Assembly (NCBI GenBank): GCA_003254925.1
Contig: QANZ01022571.1
Location: 78,073 to 142,072, forward strand
Direction: 5' to 3'
Length of the DNA: 64,000 nt
Source: Chamaecrista fasciculata
Taxonomy: Eukaryota; Streptophyta; Magnoliopsida; Fabales; Fabaceae
A program made the translations under genes and the position numbers. This document shows positions 1 to 12,809 of this stretch, one piece after another (the stretch's first letter is position 1; each line of letters begins with the position of its first letter). Below the pieces are notes generated by a model. The model did not search any database. It saw only the letters and a program-made list of their open reading frames with translations, and had not been told where the DNA came from.

Positions 1-874
1 TAATATATATATTAGTACATTAAACATTAGCACACTACCAAGCCTTAAGTTCTTTAAACCACCTGTACTAATGTTTGGATTAAACCATTTATAGTTCCCT
101 TTATAACTTAAGGCTTAGAAATCAAGAGAAGTTGTCGTTCCGGGTCCCGTTTAGTACAATGGATAAGATGAATATTATTAAATTATTAAATAATATATAA
201 AATAACGATAGATAAGTTAAGAGTCTTAACTTAAGACTGTAAGACGTGTTCTATTAGAAAAAAGATGCAAGACATCATCACTATGAAATTTTTATGTGAT
301 ATAATCTTTGGTATATAACATTTTAAATTATAAATTTACAATAAAATTGAAAAAAATGTACAAACAATTTCTTCTTTGAAAGATATTGTACTTTTTTCAA
401 ACATAATCTGTTGAAAAAGATATATATTGATGCATTAGTCACTCTTAAAACATCACACGAACTATAACCAGTCCAGTCCTAAATTGAATGGGCATCAACT
501 GCCTGACCAGTTCATAGAGCACTACAATGTGAAACTCCCTTTACAAATCACGAGGGTGTACTGTAATAGATTCAACGGTTCAACTATCTATATCTCTTTA
601 ATACTGGTACATGAATGGTAAACGTTCTATGAAACATATTAACATTTGAAACAAAAAGGAAAAAAAAATAATGAACACGACCGCAAGTATTTTTCTGCAG
701 CACCCCTAGATCTCTTCATGCAAACAAAAGAAACTTAATAAAGATCTGATGGTCTCATATTTTGTTAAGAAAAAGAAAAGCCAAAACCATGAAAAGTGGT
801 CTCCAGGTTAGTGGATGGGCAATACTTGTGCTCAGTTAATAGCATATGCTAATTATTAGAGCCTTAGTTATCAT
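1..874. other. 3' flank of CPSF30, no gene seen
   Basis: This AT-rich stretch lies downstream of the CPSF30 stop codon on the minus strand. Its proximal part (roughly 650-874) is probably the 3' UTR of that gene. I see no open reading frame with family resemblance and no clear repeat in it. Confidence 0.5.
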
Positions 875-3800
875 CTAAAGTTCACCTTTCCTTTTTTTCC
901 CCTCTCCATGCCTTGACCGGCGGGGTGCCTCATCCTCGCTTTCACTCTCGTCATTCCTAGGATTGTTAACAGCAGCATACTGATCCTCCGGGTATTGCAT
1001 GTCATCATCAGGTCCACCTCTTTGATTAAGCATGTCTTGACCCTTGTTCTGCTGCTCTATTCCGGATCCATACCTATCATTTCGATCATTAGTTCTTTGA
1101 TCTCTCTTAGCAACACGGTTAGTATTTTGAGGCGGTGGCGGTGGTGGGAACATTGGATTCATACCAGCTGGCCTACCTGCTCGAGGTGGATTTGCACCAG
1201 CAGCCCCCATCCCCCCCATGAAGGGAGCACGACCTGGATTCATCATCATCCCAAACCCACCACCCGGAAACATCCCAGGTTGTGATGGTCGCCCGCGAAA
1301 CATCATGGCTGCTGGGGGCCCTGCAAAATCATTAGAGAATCTAGGACCATATGGAGCAAAACCACGCGGCCCCATACCAAAAAGATCTGGCATACCAAAC
1401 CCATCAGGTGTAACTGGTCCATAGGATAATCCATCACCCATCATTACTGGGGGGAAACCCTGCATTCCTGGAATAGGTCTTGCTCCGCGTCCCATAGGCA
1501 TGTGAGGAGGCCACATCATACCTCTGCCTCTACCTCTACCTTGAGTAGCGGGCCCAAGACCATGGCCAAAGCTCTCCTCCTCTTCATCACTTTCTTCCTC
1601 CTCCTCTTCTTCATTGTCCTCAAATGGAACAATATCAGGATTTTCTCCTCCATTATCTGGATTCACTCCCTTTGCTTTCTCTTCTTCTCGCTTAGACTCT
1701 GCTGCATGCGAGACAGCCTGTAATCATGTAAAAGTGGGCCAACGTCAGTCCCTTTCTGAGAAAATCAGATTGCTGAAGTTTATATTTCTGAAGCCTTTAC
1801 TAATATGCCTATAACATTATATTTCCAAACCCTGTTTTAATGTACTTTAATGTAGTATGCAGTACTACATTGGACAAAGCCTCTTAAAATAAGATAACAC
1901 AGTCTATTCATGCAATCTTTGACAGAATTCACTGACTACATGTCACACAAGTTTTCTTTTGACTCTATCTTTTCTTTCACAAACTCAATAATTATTTGTG
2001 GATAGGCTAGAAGTAAGGTTCTTTCTCAAATCATGCGTAAGAGAACACATTTCAATCCCCCCCCNNNNNNNNNNNNNNNNNNNNNNNCCCCCCCCCCCCC
2101 CCCCCCCCCAATTATCTTTCTTCTTTCCCCTATACTCAACTGCTACTTCTCCGCAAGGCCAATGTGAGGATTTTAAGGAAAGCATACCATGAGTTCACTA
2201 TCTGGCTCGAGATAAAGCAAGGATGCCAACTGCTCACCAATAGAGGGCTCCAGCTCCTGACAATCTCTACTTATCTGCAAATACAAAGTGCTCATGCTCC
2301 AATTTGATTGTGAAATAACAACTTGATGCATCATATCAATCAAACTATGAACTAGAAATGATTATTTAGCTACTAAGCATAATCAACAAGATAAATGATC
2401 ATAAATATATAACTGAGAAATTTGAGAATACCATGGTTTTTTCCCTATCCAGTTTATGTGATCTCTACATACATAGGAAAAACTTCTAATTGTTATATCT
2501 TCCATTCCTTGACCAGGAACAAAACTCAGGACTTTTTAAAATGGCTTGTTCTTGGTCAGATTAATATCACTTTTCACACAACTTGGAGGCAACACAAACC
2601 TAAGCTAAAAAGCTTAAAGCCTAAACTTTTGTATCTTTAATCAGCATGCCTCCACTACATGTAATCAGAAATCAACACTATGTATCATCATTAGAAAGAT
2701 GATTTAATGTTGGTTAAAAAAAATAATGATTTAATGTGCTGATGGACAACTGTCTTCAGCCTGGTGAAATGGTCAAGTGTTGAGAAGTCAAGCCTGGTGA
2801 AACCCCAACTCAACCTCTAAGAGGATGTCTGAATGCCACAGAACGAATTGAATATCATAAGTGAAAGGCCATTGTGCTGAGTTTTAACAAGCTGCTTCAT
2901 AACCTTGAGCCTAAGTTTAATAACACCCTCAGGCCTCAGCCCTAACTAAACCTTCCAATTATTTATTTTACTTGTCAGATCAGATCCAACCCAGTCTTCC
3001 CTTTAACATATCAGTTTATGCACTCAGGATTTACAAGGCTGTCAGATTATGTAAATATAAGGTGTGATCACTAGCTTGTAGCCTTGTAGTCTCCCCAGCA
3101 GAAGGGCTAAGAATAGTATATAGTGAATCAATTATTTTACAGGCTGAAAAGTTCTCTACCAATATATAATGGATGGGTGAGTCAGAAACTCAGAATTACT
3201 GAGATACATTCATTCTTCAGGGTTTTTCTCACTTTTCCACTAGTTTTGCAGCCACAATGTTGTTGCTGCAGACTGAAGATTTCAAAATTGAAAAGCATAA
3301 ATTATCCTCGTGAAATACATTATTTATTCAACATCTTGTTTGTAATACCACATAAAATTCAAGTTAAGATACCAAAAAACTGTGAATGGGAGGCTTGCAC
3401 AAATATAAACTCACACGTTCTGGCAGCCCCCTCTCCTCTTTAATTTATAATACTCTGAAGACAGAAAATTAACTACAAGATAAGCTCTAAAAGATAATGA
3501 TAAAGGATGATTAAAACCCATAAACAACAATAAAACACACTAGACAACAATAAACTCCCTTCTTTCTGTTTTTTCTGGGGGTAGGAGGGATGCGCCCAGT
3601 TGTGGCCCTGTGGGTCAATAAGTCGAGAAAACAACTATAGGAAAGATAATATTTAATCATAAATCTGGAAAAGTTAATACCTTTACTGGTAAGTTCTCGT
3701 TGTATGGATTCCTCAAGTGACGCGTTTTATGGAATGACAACTCACATAACTGCATACAAGAAACTGTAATCAGATGGATTATTTGATTTACAAGATTTCA

Positions 3801-6800
3801 AGATATCACAATGGGCAGTCTCAATATTGGTTCACGAAAAAAAAAATAATAATTAAACTGCACTCTAGAAGTTATAGAACATAAGTTTCCCTATAGCCAA
3901 CTTTAGTAAGCAATTGAAAAACATCGCGCCAATTTTAACTATCATTGAATTTGACAATTGTCCAGATTCTTTTAGTTATTTGAAAATGACATTTGAATGC
4001 AATACAAATTTCAGGAAAAAGACAGGAAAAATTATGAAACCCTCAGAGATGACCAGATAGATATCTCAACTAAGTTAACAAGTAAACAAGTGGAGAAAAT
4101 AAATTTCTCACCAAGACGTATTTCATAGTGTAATAATTTTCCTTTTCCAGAAAAATAAAACCTAGCAATCATTAAGTTTCTTTTTTTTTTTCTTTTTGCA
4201 ATCTTTTGCAACACAAAGTATTAATCGGCCAAGCACAAAGGTTACCAGTAAAATAAACACCAAAATAAGTTAGACTGCATGGTAAAGCAACAGAACCAAC
4301 CATCTCAGCTAAATCAACTACTCCTACCATAACAAAAAAAAAAAAAAACTACTCCTATCCCTAACCCTTAATCACTGCCTTTCATTTAAAAAAAAATTGA
4401 TTACTGCCCAAAATCATACAAAGCCCAGACAGGCAGACACAACAACAAAGACTTGAAACATAGAAAGCACAATCTGGAGATTTTCTTCATCCTGTAGTTG
4501 GAATAGTAGAATCAGAGAACTATAGAGAATAACCATCTAATCCATCTGACCTAACCATCAAACCCTGCATCACCCATCTCTTACCCCTAACAAGTAAACA
4601 ACCAAATCAACTAAGAATCTCCTTACGTAGCTGCTCATTGTCCTCTAAAGACTTAAGGCTCTCCATTTATAACAGAGAACAGTCAGAAGAATGGCAATCT
4701 CTATCCAATTTGTCCATCTATCCACAAACGCCTTTCCAAATAATTCTTCTTAGAAACTCATATTCATCCTATCACAATGTCCTGTTAGTATGTCCAGCTT
4801 CAACACTAAACCTTCATCCTTCCAACTTTGATGTCTTCTGATTTTGTTACCCACTATCACAACATCCAAGATTCTCATACCCGAGCTGTTACAAATGTTC
4901 TGTTTCCCAGAAATAATGTCCCTCTCTTTGCCCTCAGCCCCAAAACGTAGCCAGCAACCATAACCAAAATTCCTTCCCCGAACACTACCTTTATGATTGA
5001 GTTCATTCAAACAAAGGAATTGATAAGTTTCGGACAAATACTTGCAATCAGAAATAGAGATTCCCTAGAAAAACCATAACTTTTATTGATGCCAAATACT
5101 AGGACACATCCAACAACTTGATGCTAGCATAGTCAGGCTTTAGGCTAACAGTCATAAACATCCAAATGTTATTTTGAATCTTTTTTTCTTTCTTCTTCTT
5201 TTATTTATTTATTTATTATTTTGCTGCTAGGTACCCCTCTCTCCTCCATGACTCCCTTTTAGATGAAGAAGACATATTTAATTGACTTGCTGAGGAACAG
5301 GATTTTTTTCCTAAAAAAAAAAGTCATAATGTAACAGGAAATAAAGACTACATAAAGGCAGTAAAGCACTTCGTCCAATTAGCATATTCCTTGAAGAAAC
5401 CCCTTTTAAAACCTCAATAACTGAGTAACACAAGGACACCAAAATAAGAACTCCACTGACAAAAAATAGTGCCATTGACCTCCTAAAATGTAACAGAAGA
5501 TTCTTTAAAATAAATAACATAAGTAATAAAAACCCCAATAGCTGAGTACAACAGAGATGCCAAAACTATAACCTAGTCCCACAAAAAGTAGAGGCTAAAC
5601 TTCTGCTTCACAAGTTCTAAAACTATCCACCCAACGTACACAACAAAAACTTTTCTTTTGCTCAAAATATCTCCAAGAATAATTATTAATTATATTAAGC
5701 GACTGTTCATCATAAAAAACAAAGGAACTACTCCAAGTAACTGAAGAGTAATTTAACAAGCCAAAACTGTAATTAAGCTGAAAGACTCCAACTCAGGAAT
5801 TTCTAGTTTCAAATTCCTTTATGCTCCAGCAGAGTCCCATTAGGTATATTACAGTGTCATTGGCTTCATACATTAGCATTTACAACTCATCAGAGCAATA
5901 ATTTGAAGTTGCTAGAAGAAGTTTCATACCTTTAACCATTTAACTGAGAAATTACGTCCATAATGTGCAGTTCCATGTGCATATTTCCAGTTTCCCCCAG
6001 CAACAGAACCACCAATTCTGGATGTCATCTTTGCACAACCCTGCCAAAACGTGGGTAACTTCAGGTATAACAGGACAGCCATGTAAAAGTGATGCAAGGG
6101 TTAAGATCCATCTACTAAATTCATCATATTGATCAGCAAAAGGAATCATATTCTACAGCAATTTAAGAAGGATACGACAAGTCAACTGGAATCCAAACTA
6201 CGGAAATACCTGAAAATGCCGAGTTCTGTTGACTGAGAAGATCAATATCACATTTTCCACAGAATCAAAGGCTTCATTCAGTTTAGCCTCATTGCTCCTT
6301 TGAGTTGCCCATACTCCTTGTTGTACAGATAGCTCCAAATTTTCACGATTGCAACTTTTAACAATAAAATACCTAAGATTTTAGGTGGAAGTACTTTAGC
6401 GTAAATCATTTAGGTGAAAGAACTGCCTTTAACTGAACCAATATTTATAAAAATTTATTCATTAATCCGAACATAATCCCTTCATGAAAACATGACCTTG
6501 TTTTATATTTTTGGTCCTGTACACCAAGACCAGAATCGTTGGCAGGTAATACTAGTTCAAAAAAATTCTAGTCGAAGAGAATAAAGATTCAATGTCATAA
6601 TTTGACATCAATAACAGTAATAGAAGAAAACCTTAGAGGACGTAAAATCTCAAGGGAACATAAGGTATTAGCCTAAGGATAGAAGACCTAAAATGTGAAA
6701 GTTATGAAACTACTGACATTCTTTCCAATTAACAATTCAACTTGTTCTTAGAATAGTGTTTACATACTTCCTTCTCACTTCCAACAATATGTTACCTTAT

Positions 6801-9800
6801 TCCATATTTTTTAATATAAATAACATTTGACTTTACTGTGGATTGAAAGCAATAGCTTGACAACAGTATGTCCCTAAGGGTCAGGGAAAACTTTGTATTT
6901 ATTTTGGTTAGGTATCTTAACTCCGGATTGAATAGAAGGCAGAACAAGAACAGCGTAAGGTTCAGGTACTTAAGGTCAAATGGTTCTGCTTTCTCAGTCA
7001 TTTAGTGCCTGTTAGAAATATTAATAACACTAATCATCAGCTTTTACAGTTTTACATAATAGCTTAAGCTTTGAGTTTGAAGTGGTTCTTTTGCATGAAA
7101 TCAAAGCTTCTACCACCAAGTGACTTAGAGTTAGATCCATACTGCTTCCCATTCTCAAGAGTTTTAGCATAAGGTATAGTGGGGTGTCTTTGCTTTGCTA
7201 CACAGAAAGCCTAAAGGGCTTTTGTGTGGTAGGGCATAAGCAAACCAATCATGAGCCCTCATTTCATAGTTTAAGATTTTGGGTTGAATAGCTCCTTGGC
7301 AGTGGTAAGAAAATATAAATTAAAATGCACCTTCGGTCAATAAAACACAAAGACCCAAAAGCATTTACCAAAGGACAGAAAAAGACAACTTTATTAAATA
7401 TAATGGCACTATGTAGCATCACATGTAAATTGAAACAAAGGTCACAACCCAATTATAAAATGTAGAAAAGGCCTTTGTCAGCAGAGAAGGCGACCAAGAC
7501 CGAAACATGTAAGAAAAGCAAGTACAAAGAAGAATACCCCATGCATAGCCTAACACATATAATACAAGGGTGATTATGATCCCATCTCAAAAGTTGCGAC
7601 CTAAAAAAGTAGCCAAAAGAGGCTAGATAACATCTTCATGCCAAATGCATGGAGTCATACAAAAGGCAAAATTAAATTTTTTTAATGCAATTCAAGTGCT
7701 AATTTAATGTCAGCCTCTCATTTTATATGTAAAGGATATAACTGAATTTTATTGAGAAGCGGCCAAGCAGCAGAGTCAATAGGTCAAGATATATAAATTA
7801 AAGAAACAACTGCAGACATCAAACTATGGACTTACAATAAACTATTAAATAAATGCAGGAGATAAAATGGAAGAGAAAGTCCTAAACCCCTGCTAATACA
7901 TACAAACCAATTAAACCTTGTCCAGACACCGGACAAATAACTGAGCCAGTATATTCTCATAGGAAAACCACAAGACGCAACTTCTGTATTTCCCATTAAA
8001 ATTAAAAATATAATGTATGTGATAAAAAGAACAAAATAATATTTCACAGCAAGAAATACATGTGCTAAGCCGCTAACAGCCAAGTGGACTTCAGTACTCT
8101 TAGTAGGAACAAATAATAGTTGATAAATGACACTATTCTTCCTGGAAAATAATACTTCAACAAGAACCTTGCATAAATTATTGGTGTAAGCATACTAATA
8201 ATTGATTTACACAGCCCATTTGAAAGCTACAGAACTCTGAACACACCTAGATATTCCTTGAGGTAAAGGGGTCGCAGTTTTGTTTGTTTGATTGGGCTGG
8301 CTATTAGGAATATTCTGTGTTTGATTCTGGCCAGCCTGCTGCTGAGTCTGTTGCACTTGTTGTTGCTGGGGCTGCTGCTGAACATTGCCCGACTCTGCTG
8401 CTAATGGCTTTCCAGGCACGGCTTGGCTTGCAGAATTAGGACCTTGTGGAATCTGAGATTTCTCAGCTTGTTGAGAATAGCCCAGACCTCTTTGTTGGAA
8501 AAATTTGTTAGAGGCCCCATAATTGTAAGAATATAAATGCTGAATCTTTTGAAGCATCTCTTCAACAGGAGGTGGAGGTCCAGGCATTTTTGCATGCCTA
8601 TACCGGCAATCAGGACCATTGGGACAAAATCCTAACTTGTACCTGGAAATGCAGTAACATTAAATACATACAAGTTCATGGTCCTATCTTGAGCCAAAAA
8701 GATTTAGCCAGACTTAAAAAAACAATTCAGATACAGAATGTCATTTTTTTACTATTGGTAAAGGAAGAAATATGTTTACTGAAGAGGCAAAAATCAAAAC
8801 TACAAGACCAGATTGGAAGAACAAGATGCCCTCCTAGACATCATTGAAAATAGAATGAAAACTATCACATCAAATCAATAAATCCTTCCAATCTCTATGA
8901 ATATCTATCAAATCCCGGTAAAACTTCATTAACAGACATTTGCCAAGGAGGTAATGCAATGTCAAAAGTACATCAAGCAAAAACTTTTTGAAAAATCCAA
9001 TGTTTCCCAACAATCAAATGCACCAAAGTCCAAACCATCATAAACATATGCTCTACTCCAGAAAATCTTCCCTGACTTTATTCTCCCAAAACCCCTGAAA
9101 TGTATCATCAAGCTCCTCCAACTTGTATGGCCAAACCAACTACTAAGAACGATGCCAAAAATATCATTCAAGAAAGCTAGAATGCATCTTAAAGGAAACA
9201 GAAAGTAAATCTAGAATAAATATCATGTTCGATCACGAGAAAGGAATAAAAATCTTGAACATGTGGTCTCTAGACACTCAATATTTTCAAAAGTCATGAA
9301 TAATATCAACGCCTAAACAACATCATGCTTGGAACTCCACTCAGCAAATTTTAATCTAGTGATCTTGGGAGGGTAACAAAACTTATAATCTAGTAATATA
9401 GTTTGTGAAAAATAACTGAGGACAACAGTTTTTTAATTCTATATATCCACATAACTACTCAAATCTTCGTTGCACAGCCATAATCTGTTCATTAATCATC
9501 ATTCATCAACATAGACTCAAACTTACAATTCCCAGTTATTTTTTCCTTGGAAAAAAGAATTTGATGATGAGAAGCTAGAAAATACAAAAAGGGACAAAAG
9601 GAAAGGTCAAGAGAGCCTCTTCAAATACAAGAAAAGAAAACATTAAAAATTATGACTCAATTGAGTCATCCAATCCTTCTGAAGATCCAAAAGTGACAGT
9701 CTTAATATAAACTCCAGTATTCTTTTTTACTTTTGGCCAAAATAAACTTTAGCGTTCTATACATACGAAAAACACCACAAACATGCCAAGACAGCACACT

Positions 9801-11082
9801 GCCAAACAACCTTAAGCTCATTATCCCTCCTAAAACCTGTAATAAAATTGATGGCTAGAAAAGTTTGAAAATTGGCTGGACAAACCCAATTGTCCCCAAA
9901 GAAGCCAATTAATCTATCCCAAATATGCCTAGTCACCTCACAATGCAAAAAGAGAAGGCCATTCATCTCAGTACTTTTGAAACACATTACACATCACACG
10001 AGCATCAGGGGACAAATCTTTATTAAGTATTTGATACTGAAACAAATAATCTGTCTTGATTCTATAAGTATTGCTGTCCAATCAAAGAGCTTTATCTGAA
10101 AAAGGGCTTTGAGATTCCAGGAAAATTAAGACAAAAGAATGGAAGCAGTACTTGGACGTGACCTCAGATAAAAAATTTAGAAGAGAAGAGAAAGAATAAG
10201 AGCATAAAGAATCCAAAATTCAAATCCTTCTATTGAGCAAATCAGCAAAGACACAAGAAGCAGAGCTAGTAGTTCTAGCCAAAAGGCAACATCATATTAT
10301 GTCCAAGGAAGGAGAAATTAATGAACAAAATGCTGGGACAATGAGAATTTGAAACCCGCTATAATAGGTTGAACTACAATATTTTTAACCTCTTCTTTTT
10401 GACAAAATGGTGATAGACAGGTTGTGATCCGATTCTAAGGAACTTGTTAAGGATTTAAAGGTAGAGAACTTGCAATTGGGCGTTCAAATGACAGTGTAGA
10501 AGCTAGAAATTATACTTTAGGGAGCCAATAAAAAAGACAAAAGACAAACAAAATCCCAAACAACTCTATTACTGAATTTTGTTGCCCCATCATCTCAAAA
10601 TCACAACAAACAACCAATAACAGAAAATCAAAAGCCTAAAATGATAACCCAAAACAAAAAACATAAAACAAAAAAGAACCCGAATTTATGCTGAGTAATA
10701 CATACATGTTACACTCCTTGATATCTTCATTGGTGTGTTTATACACGCAATCCTGCTCGCGACACTCCCCGAACAATCTAAAAAAGCGGCAAACGGGCAT
10801 CCGCGCTTTGTCATACTGGTGTAAGAAGCCGCAGGCGTCACCCTTCATGCAAAGTCCACGAAGCCAGTGCCTGCACACCGTCTGCCGGAAGCTCCGCCGG
10901 CCAGGGATATTTCCCGCCGCCGGGTCGGCGGCGCCTCCGTGTACGACGCCGTTGGCTACGGTGGGTACGGCGGCGGAAGAATCCGGTTGAACAAGAGGTC
11001 CAGAGGGAGCGGCAGGGTTTGCCGGAGCAGTGTCGAGGCCGCCTTCGAAATCGAAGCTGAGGACTCCCTCAGAATCCTCCAT
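875..11082 (-). CDS. CPSF30: 30-kDa cleavage and polyadenylation specificity factor, long YTH-containing form (CPSF30-L)
   Basis: Seven coding exons: 10706-11082, 8247-8642, 6210-6372, 5930-6040, 3681-3749, 2188-2274 and 875-1717. They join in frame to 681 residues with GT..AG introns. The product is the RNA-binding subunit of the nuclear pre-mRNA 3'-end processing complex. Three CCCH zinc fingers are visible at about residues 70-88, 98-116 and 124-142. A Gln-rich linker follows, then a YTH domain (about 259-390) with the expected cage tryptophans W279 and W330 and a Tyr near 365, the m6A-reading fold known in the plant long form. The C-terminal part has an acidic Glu run and then a Gly/Met/Pro/Arg-rich low-complexity tail ending in basic residues. 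The start is the first ATG before the conserved acidic N-terminus. Introns 1, 2 and 4 are about 2 kb each, and two of them carry LINE relics. Family identification is firm; exact ends of the low-complexity exons are less so. Confidence 0.95.
2065..2087. other. Assembly gap inside a poly-C run (23 N)
   Basis: The N run is bordered by C homopolymers at 2057-2064 and 2088-2109 within intron 6 of CPSF30. It is probably an unresolved homopolymer, not missing coding sequence, because the neighbouring exons join in frame. Confidence 0.9.
4600..5040 (-). pseudogene. LINE reverse-transcriptase fragment in CPSF30 intron 4
   Basis: Minus-strand translation gives, in order, a block like the plant L1 motif ISENQ..F..GR.ILD..L.ANE (seen as IISGKQN...RILDVVIVGNKI), then LVLKLDI, then in a shifted frame KAFVDRWTNWIE. 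These match the conserved order of plant LINE reverse transcriptases (LKLDFEKAYD...GF..RW..WI). Frameshifts and loss of the AYD residues show it is dead. It lies in the same orientation as the host gene, between exons 4 and 5. Exact ends are uncertain. Confidence 0.65.
8207..8246 (-). other. Possible intron-2 read-through end of a short CPSF30 isoform
   Basis: If exon 2 is not spliced at 8247, the frame continues for 12 more codons (reading CVQSSVAFKWAV) and stops at TAA 8207-8209. This would give a product of 270 residues with the three zinc fingers but no YTH domain. In Arabidopsis a short CPSF30 is made by alternative polyadenylation within this same intron. The isoform is inferred here; no poly(A) site was identified. 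Confidence 0.45.
8930..10430 (-). pseudogene. LINE zf-RVT remnant in CPSF30 intron 1
   Basis: The clearest part is at 9757-9987 on the minus strand. It reads LFLHCEVTRHIWDRLIGFFG, then W..NF...A, and ends VLACLWCFSYVWNAK. This is the layout of the zf-RVT region found C-terminal to plant non-LTR reverse transcriptases. Flanking sequence has scattered frames and stops and probably belongs to the same insertion, but only the central part is recognisable. It is in the same orientation as the host transcript and in a separate intron from the RT fragment at 4.6-5.0 kb. Confidence 0.6.
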
Positions 11083-11494
11083 CGGGTAAAACTGTATGTA
11101 GTATCGTCGGCTATATCTATGTTTCTTCTATTTGAACTAAAAAATTAGAAATTAGGGATTCAAGGAAGAATTTTTCAGACACGCAAGAACAGCTGAAACG
11201 GAATGCAGTTGTAAGAAATTAGAGGGTTTCAGAGTCGACTATGGAAGGAAGGAAACTGATGTTGAAGTCTGTAAGTACTTTTACACAAATTCACTTCACT
11301 TGGTGGTGTATGGAACAATGGATTCTTTTGTCTCTCTCTCTCCTTATGAGAGAGAACCTCGCATACGCTTCTCTCTCTCTAAAAAAATTTATAAAAGAAA
11401 GTCAAAACATTATTTTGAGTCTTTCATTTTAGATGACTATTCAAATTGGTCTTATGTATACAAATAGGATTTATTTTGATCTAAAATATAGTTA

Positions 11495-11830
11495 AAAATT
11501 TTACACCAACTATCAATTTAGTCCCTAATCTTTTTTGGCTGTTAATTTCGTCCTCAATGTTTCACATTTTGGTCAATGTTATCATTTGCTCTTACTTTAA
11601 CTAAATATTATCGACAGAATCTACGTGGCTAATGATATATAATGTAAAATTGATAGAAAAAAAAACTAACTCAAATTAAAAAGTAGGATGCAGTTTGTGT
11701 TAATTTATTGAAAGAAGTTAGTCAGAGGATATAAGTGACTAAAATGTGAAACATTGGGGATGAAGTTGACAACAAAAAAAATTAAGAACAAAATTAACAG
11801 TTGGTGCAAAGTTTGGGGATGAAATTAATA
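11495..11830. mobile_element. Fold-back MITE, family 1, copy a
   Basis: The left arm (TACACCAACTATCAATTTAG and onward) is the imperfect reverse complement of the right arm ending near 11830, with an AT-rich centre. The same arm sequences recur at 21426-21806, 21822-23463 and, shortened, 37053-37225. There is no coding capacity, so it is non-autonomous. It lies in the spacer upstream of CPSF30. Exact ends are uncertain. Confidence 0.7.
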
Positions 11831-12809
11831 CTTTTGTCTCTAAAATATTATTACATTTCATTTTAATCCATTAAATATGTGTAATTCGTTTCAAGTTAAT
11901 CTTGTGATTACAATTCGACATATTTTTTCTCAGATGTTGATATGTCATTATTAACCAGTAAAAACTATATCTCAGGCCAAAAAAAAACCAGTAAAAAATA
12001 TATTCATAATCCAATTCAACAACTTTTGCTATATCATCATCTTTTCTTTTTGAATGTTCCTTTCTCCTATGCAATCTCTTTCTCTCTCTTGCAAGCGGCA
12101 GCCCTTTCCCTCACTCTTAAGATTTTTTTTAATAAATATGCCAACTTATTTCATGCCTAGTAAACTCATTTTTTTATGAATTGTCTAATTTGAACTAACA
12201 TGAAATATTAATAACATAGAGGACCGAAATGAAAAAAAAAAGATTACCAGAGTGATATCTAACCGGAAAAAAAATAGTGATTCAAATTATAAATAAGTAA
12301 ATATAGAAATATGATTATGAATAGATTGATTTAACTTGTAACAATGTTTATTAGAATGATTTAACCTATATGATTCAAGATATTTTAGTATTTAAAACTC
12401 TACAACAGTGTTTCTTTTTATAAATATTAAGGATAAAATTGAGATAGAAAGAATCTTAGACCAGAAGGAATTTCAAGCAGACAGTTAAAAGTCACACCAG
12501 TTTTTTTTAAGAAAAAATGAACACTTTTACCTTTAACATGAGAGACTCACACAGTGGGCATTTTCCCCCCTGAAAGGTTCTTGTAGGGTTCCAATGCTGA
12601 GAATGCCAAAACCCATTGGATAAACAACTCTCAAAGCCTAAGGTTGCAAGAGTTTGTGTTTCAAAGACCTCAAAGCTTTCGATATTTCACTTCTTGTTTA
12701 CAATATCAAGAGCAAGGCATTTCCCTACTTCAACCTTATTAAATGCCAAAAGCCTTATTCGATGTCTTTTACTTGGCAAAGTCTTCTTGCAAATCTAAAT
12801 TTTCTAAAG

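Noticed and set aside
995-1723. Plus-strand frames opposite the last CPSF30 exon
   Set aside because: They are antisense shadows of the low-complexity CPSF30 C-terminus; their translations resemble no family.
4032-4214. Short minus-strand frame in CPSF30 intron 4
   Set aside because: It is Lys-rich translation of A/T-rich intron sequence without motif support.
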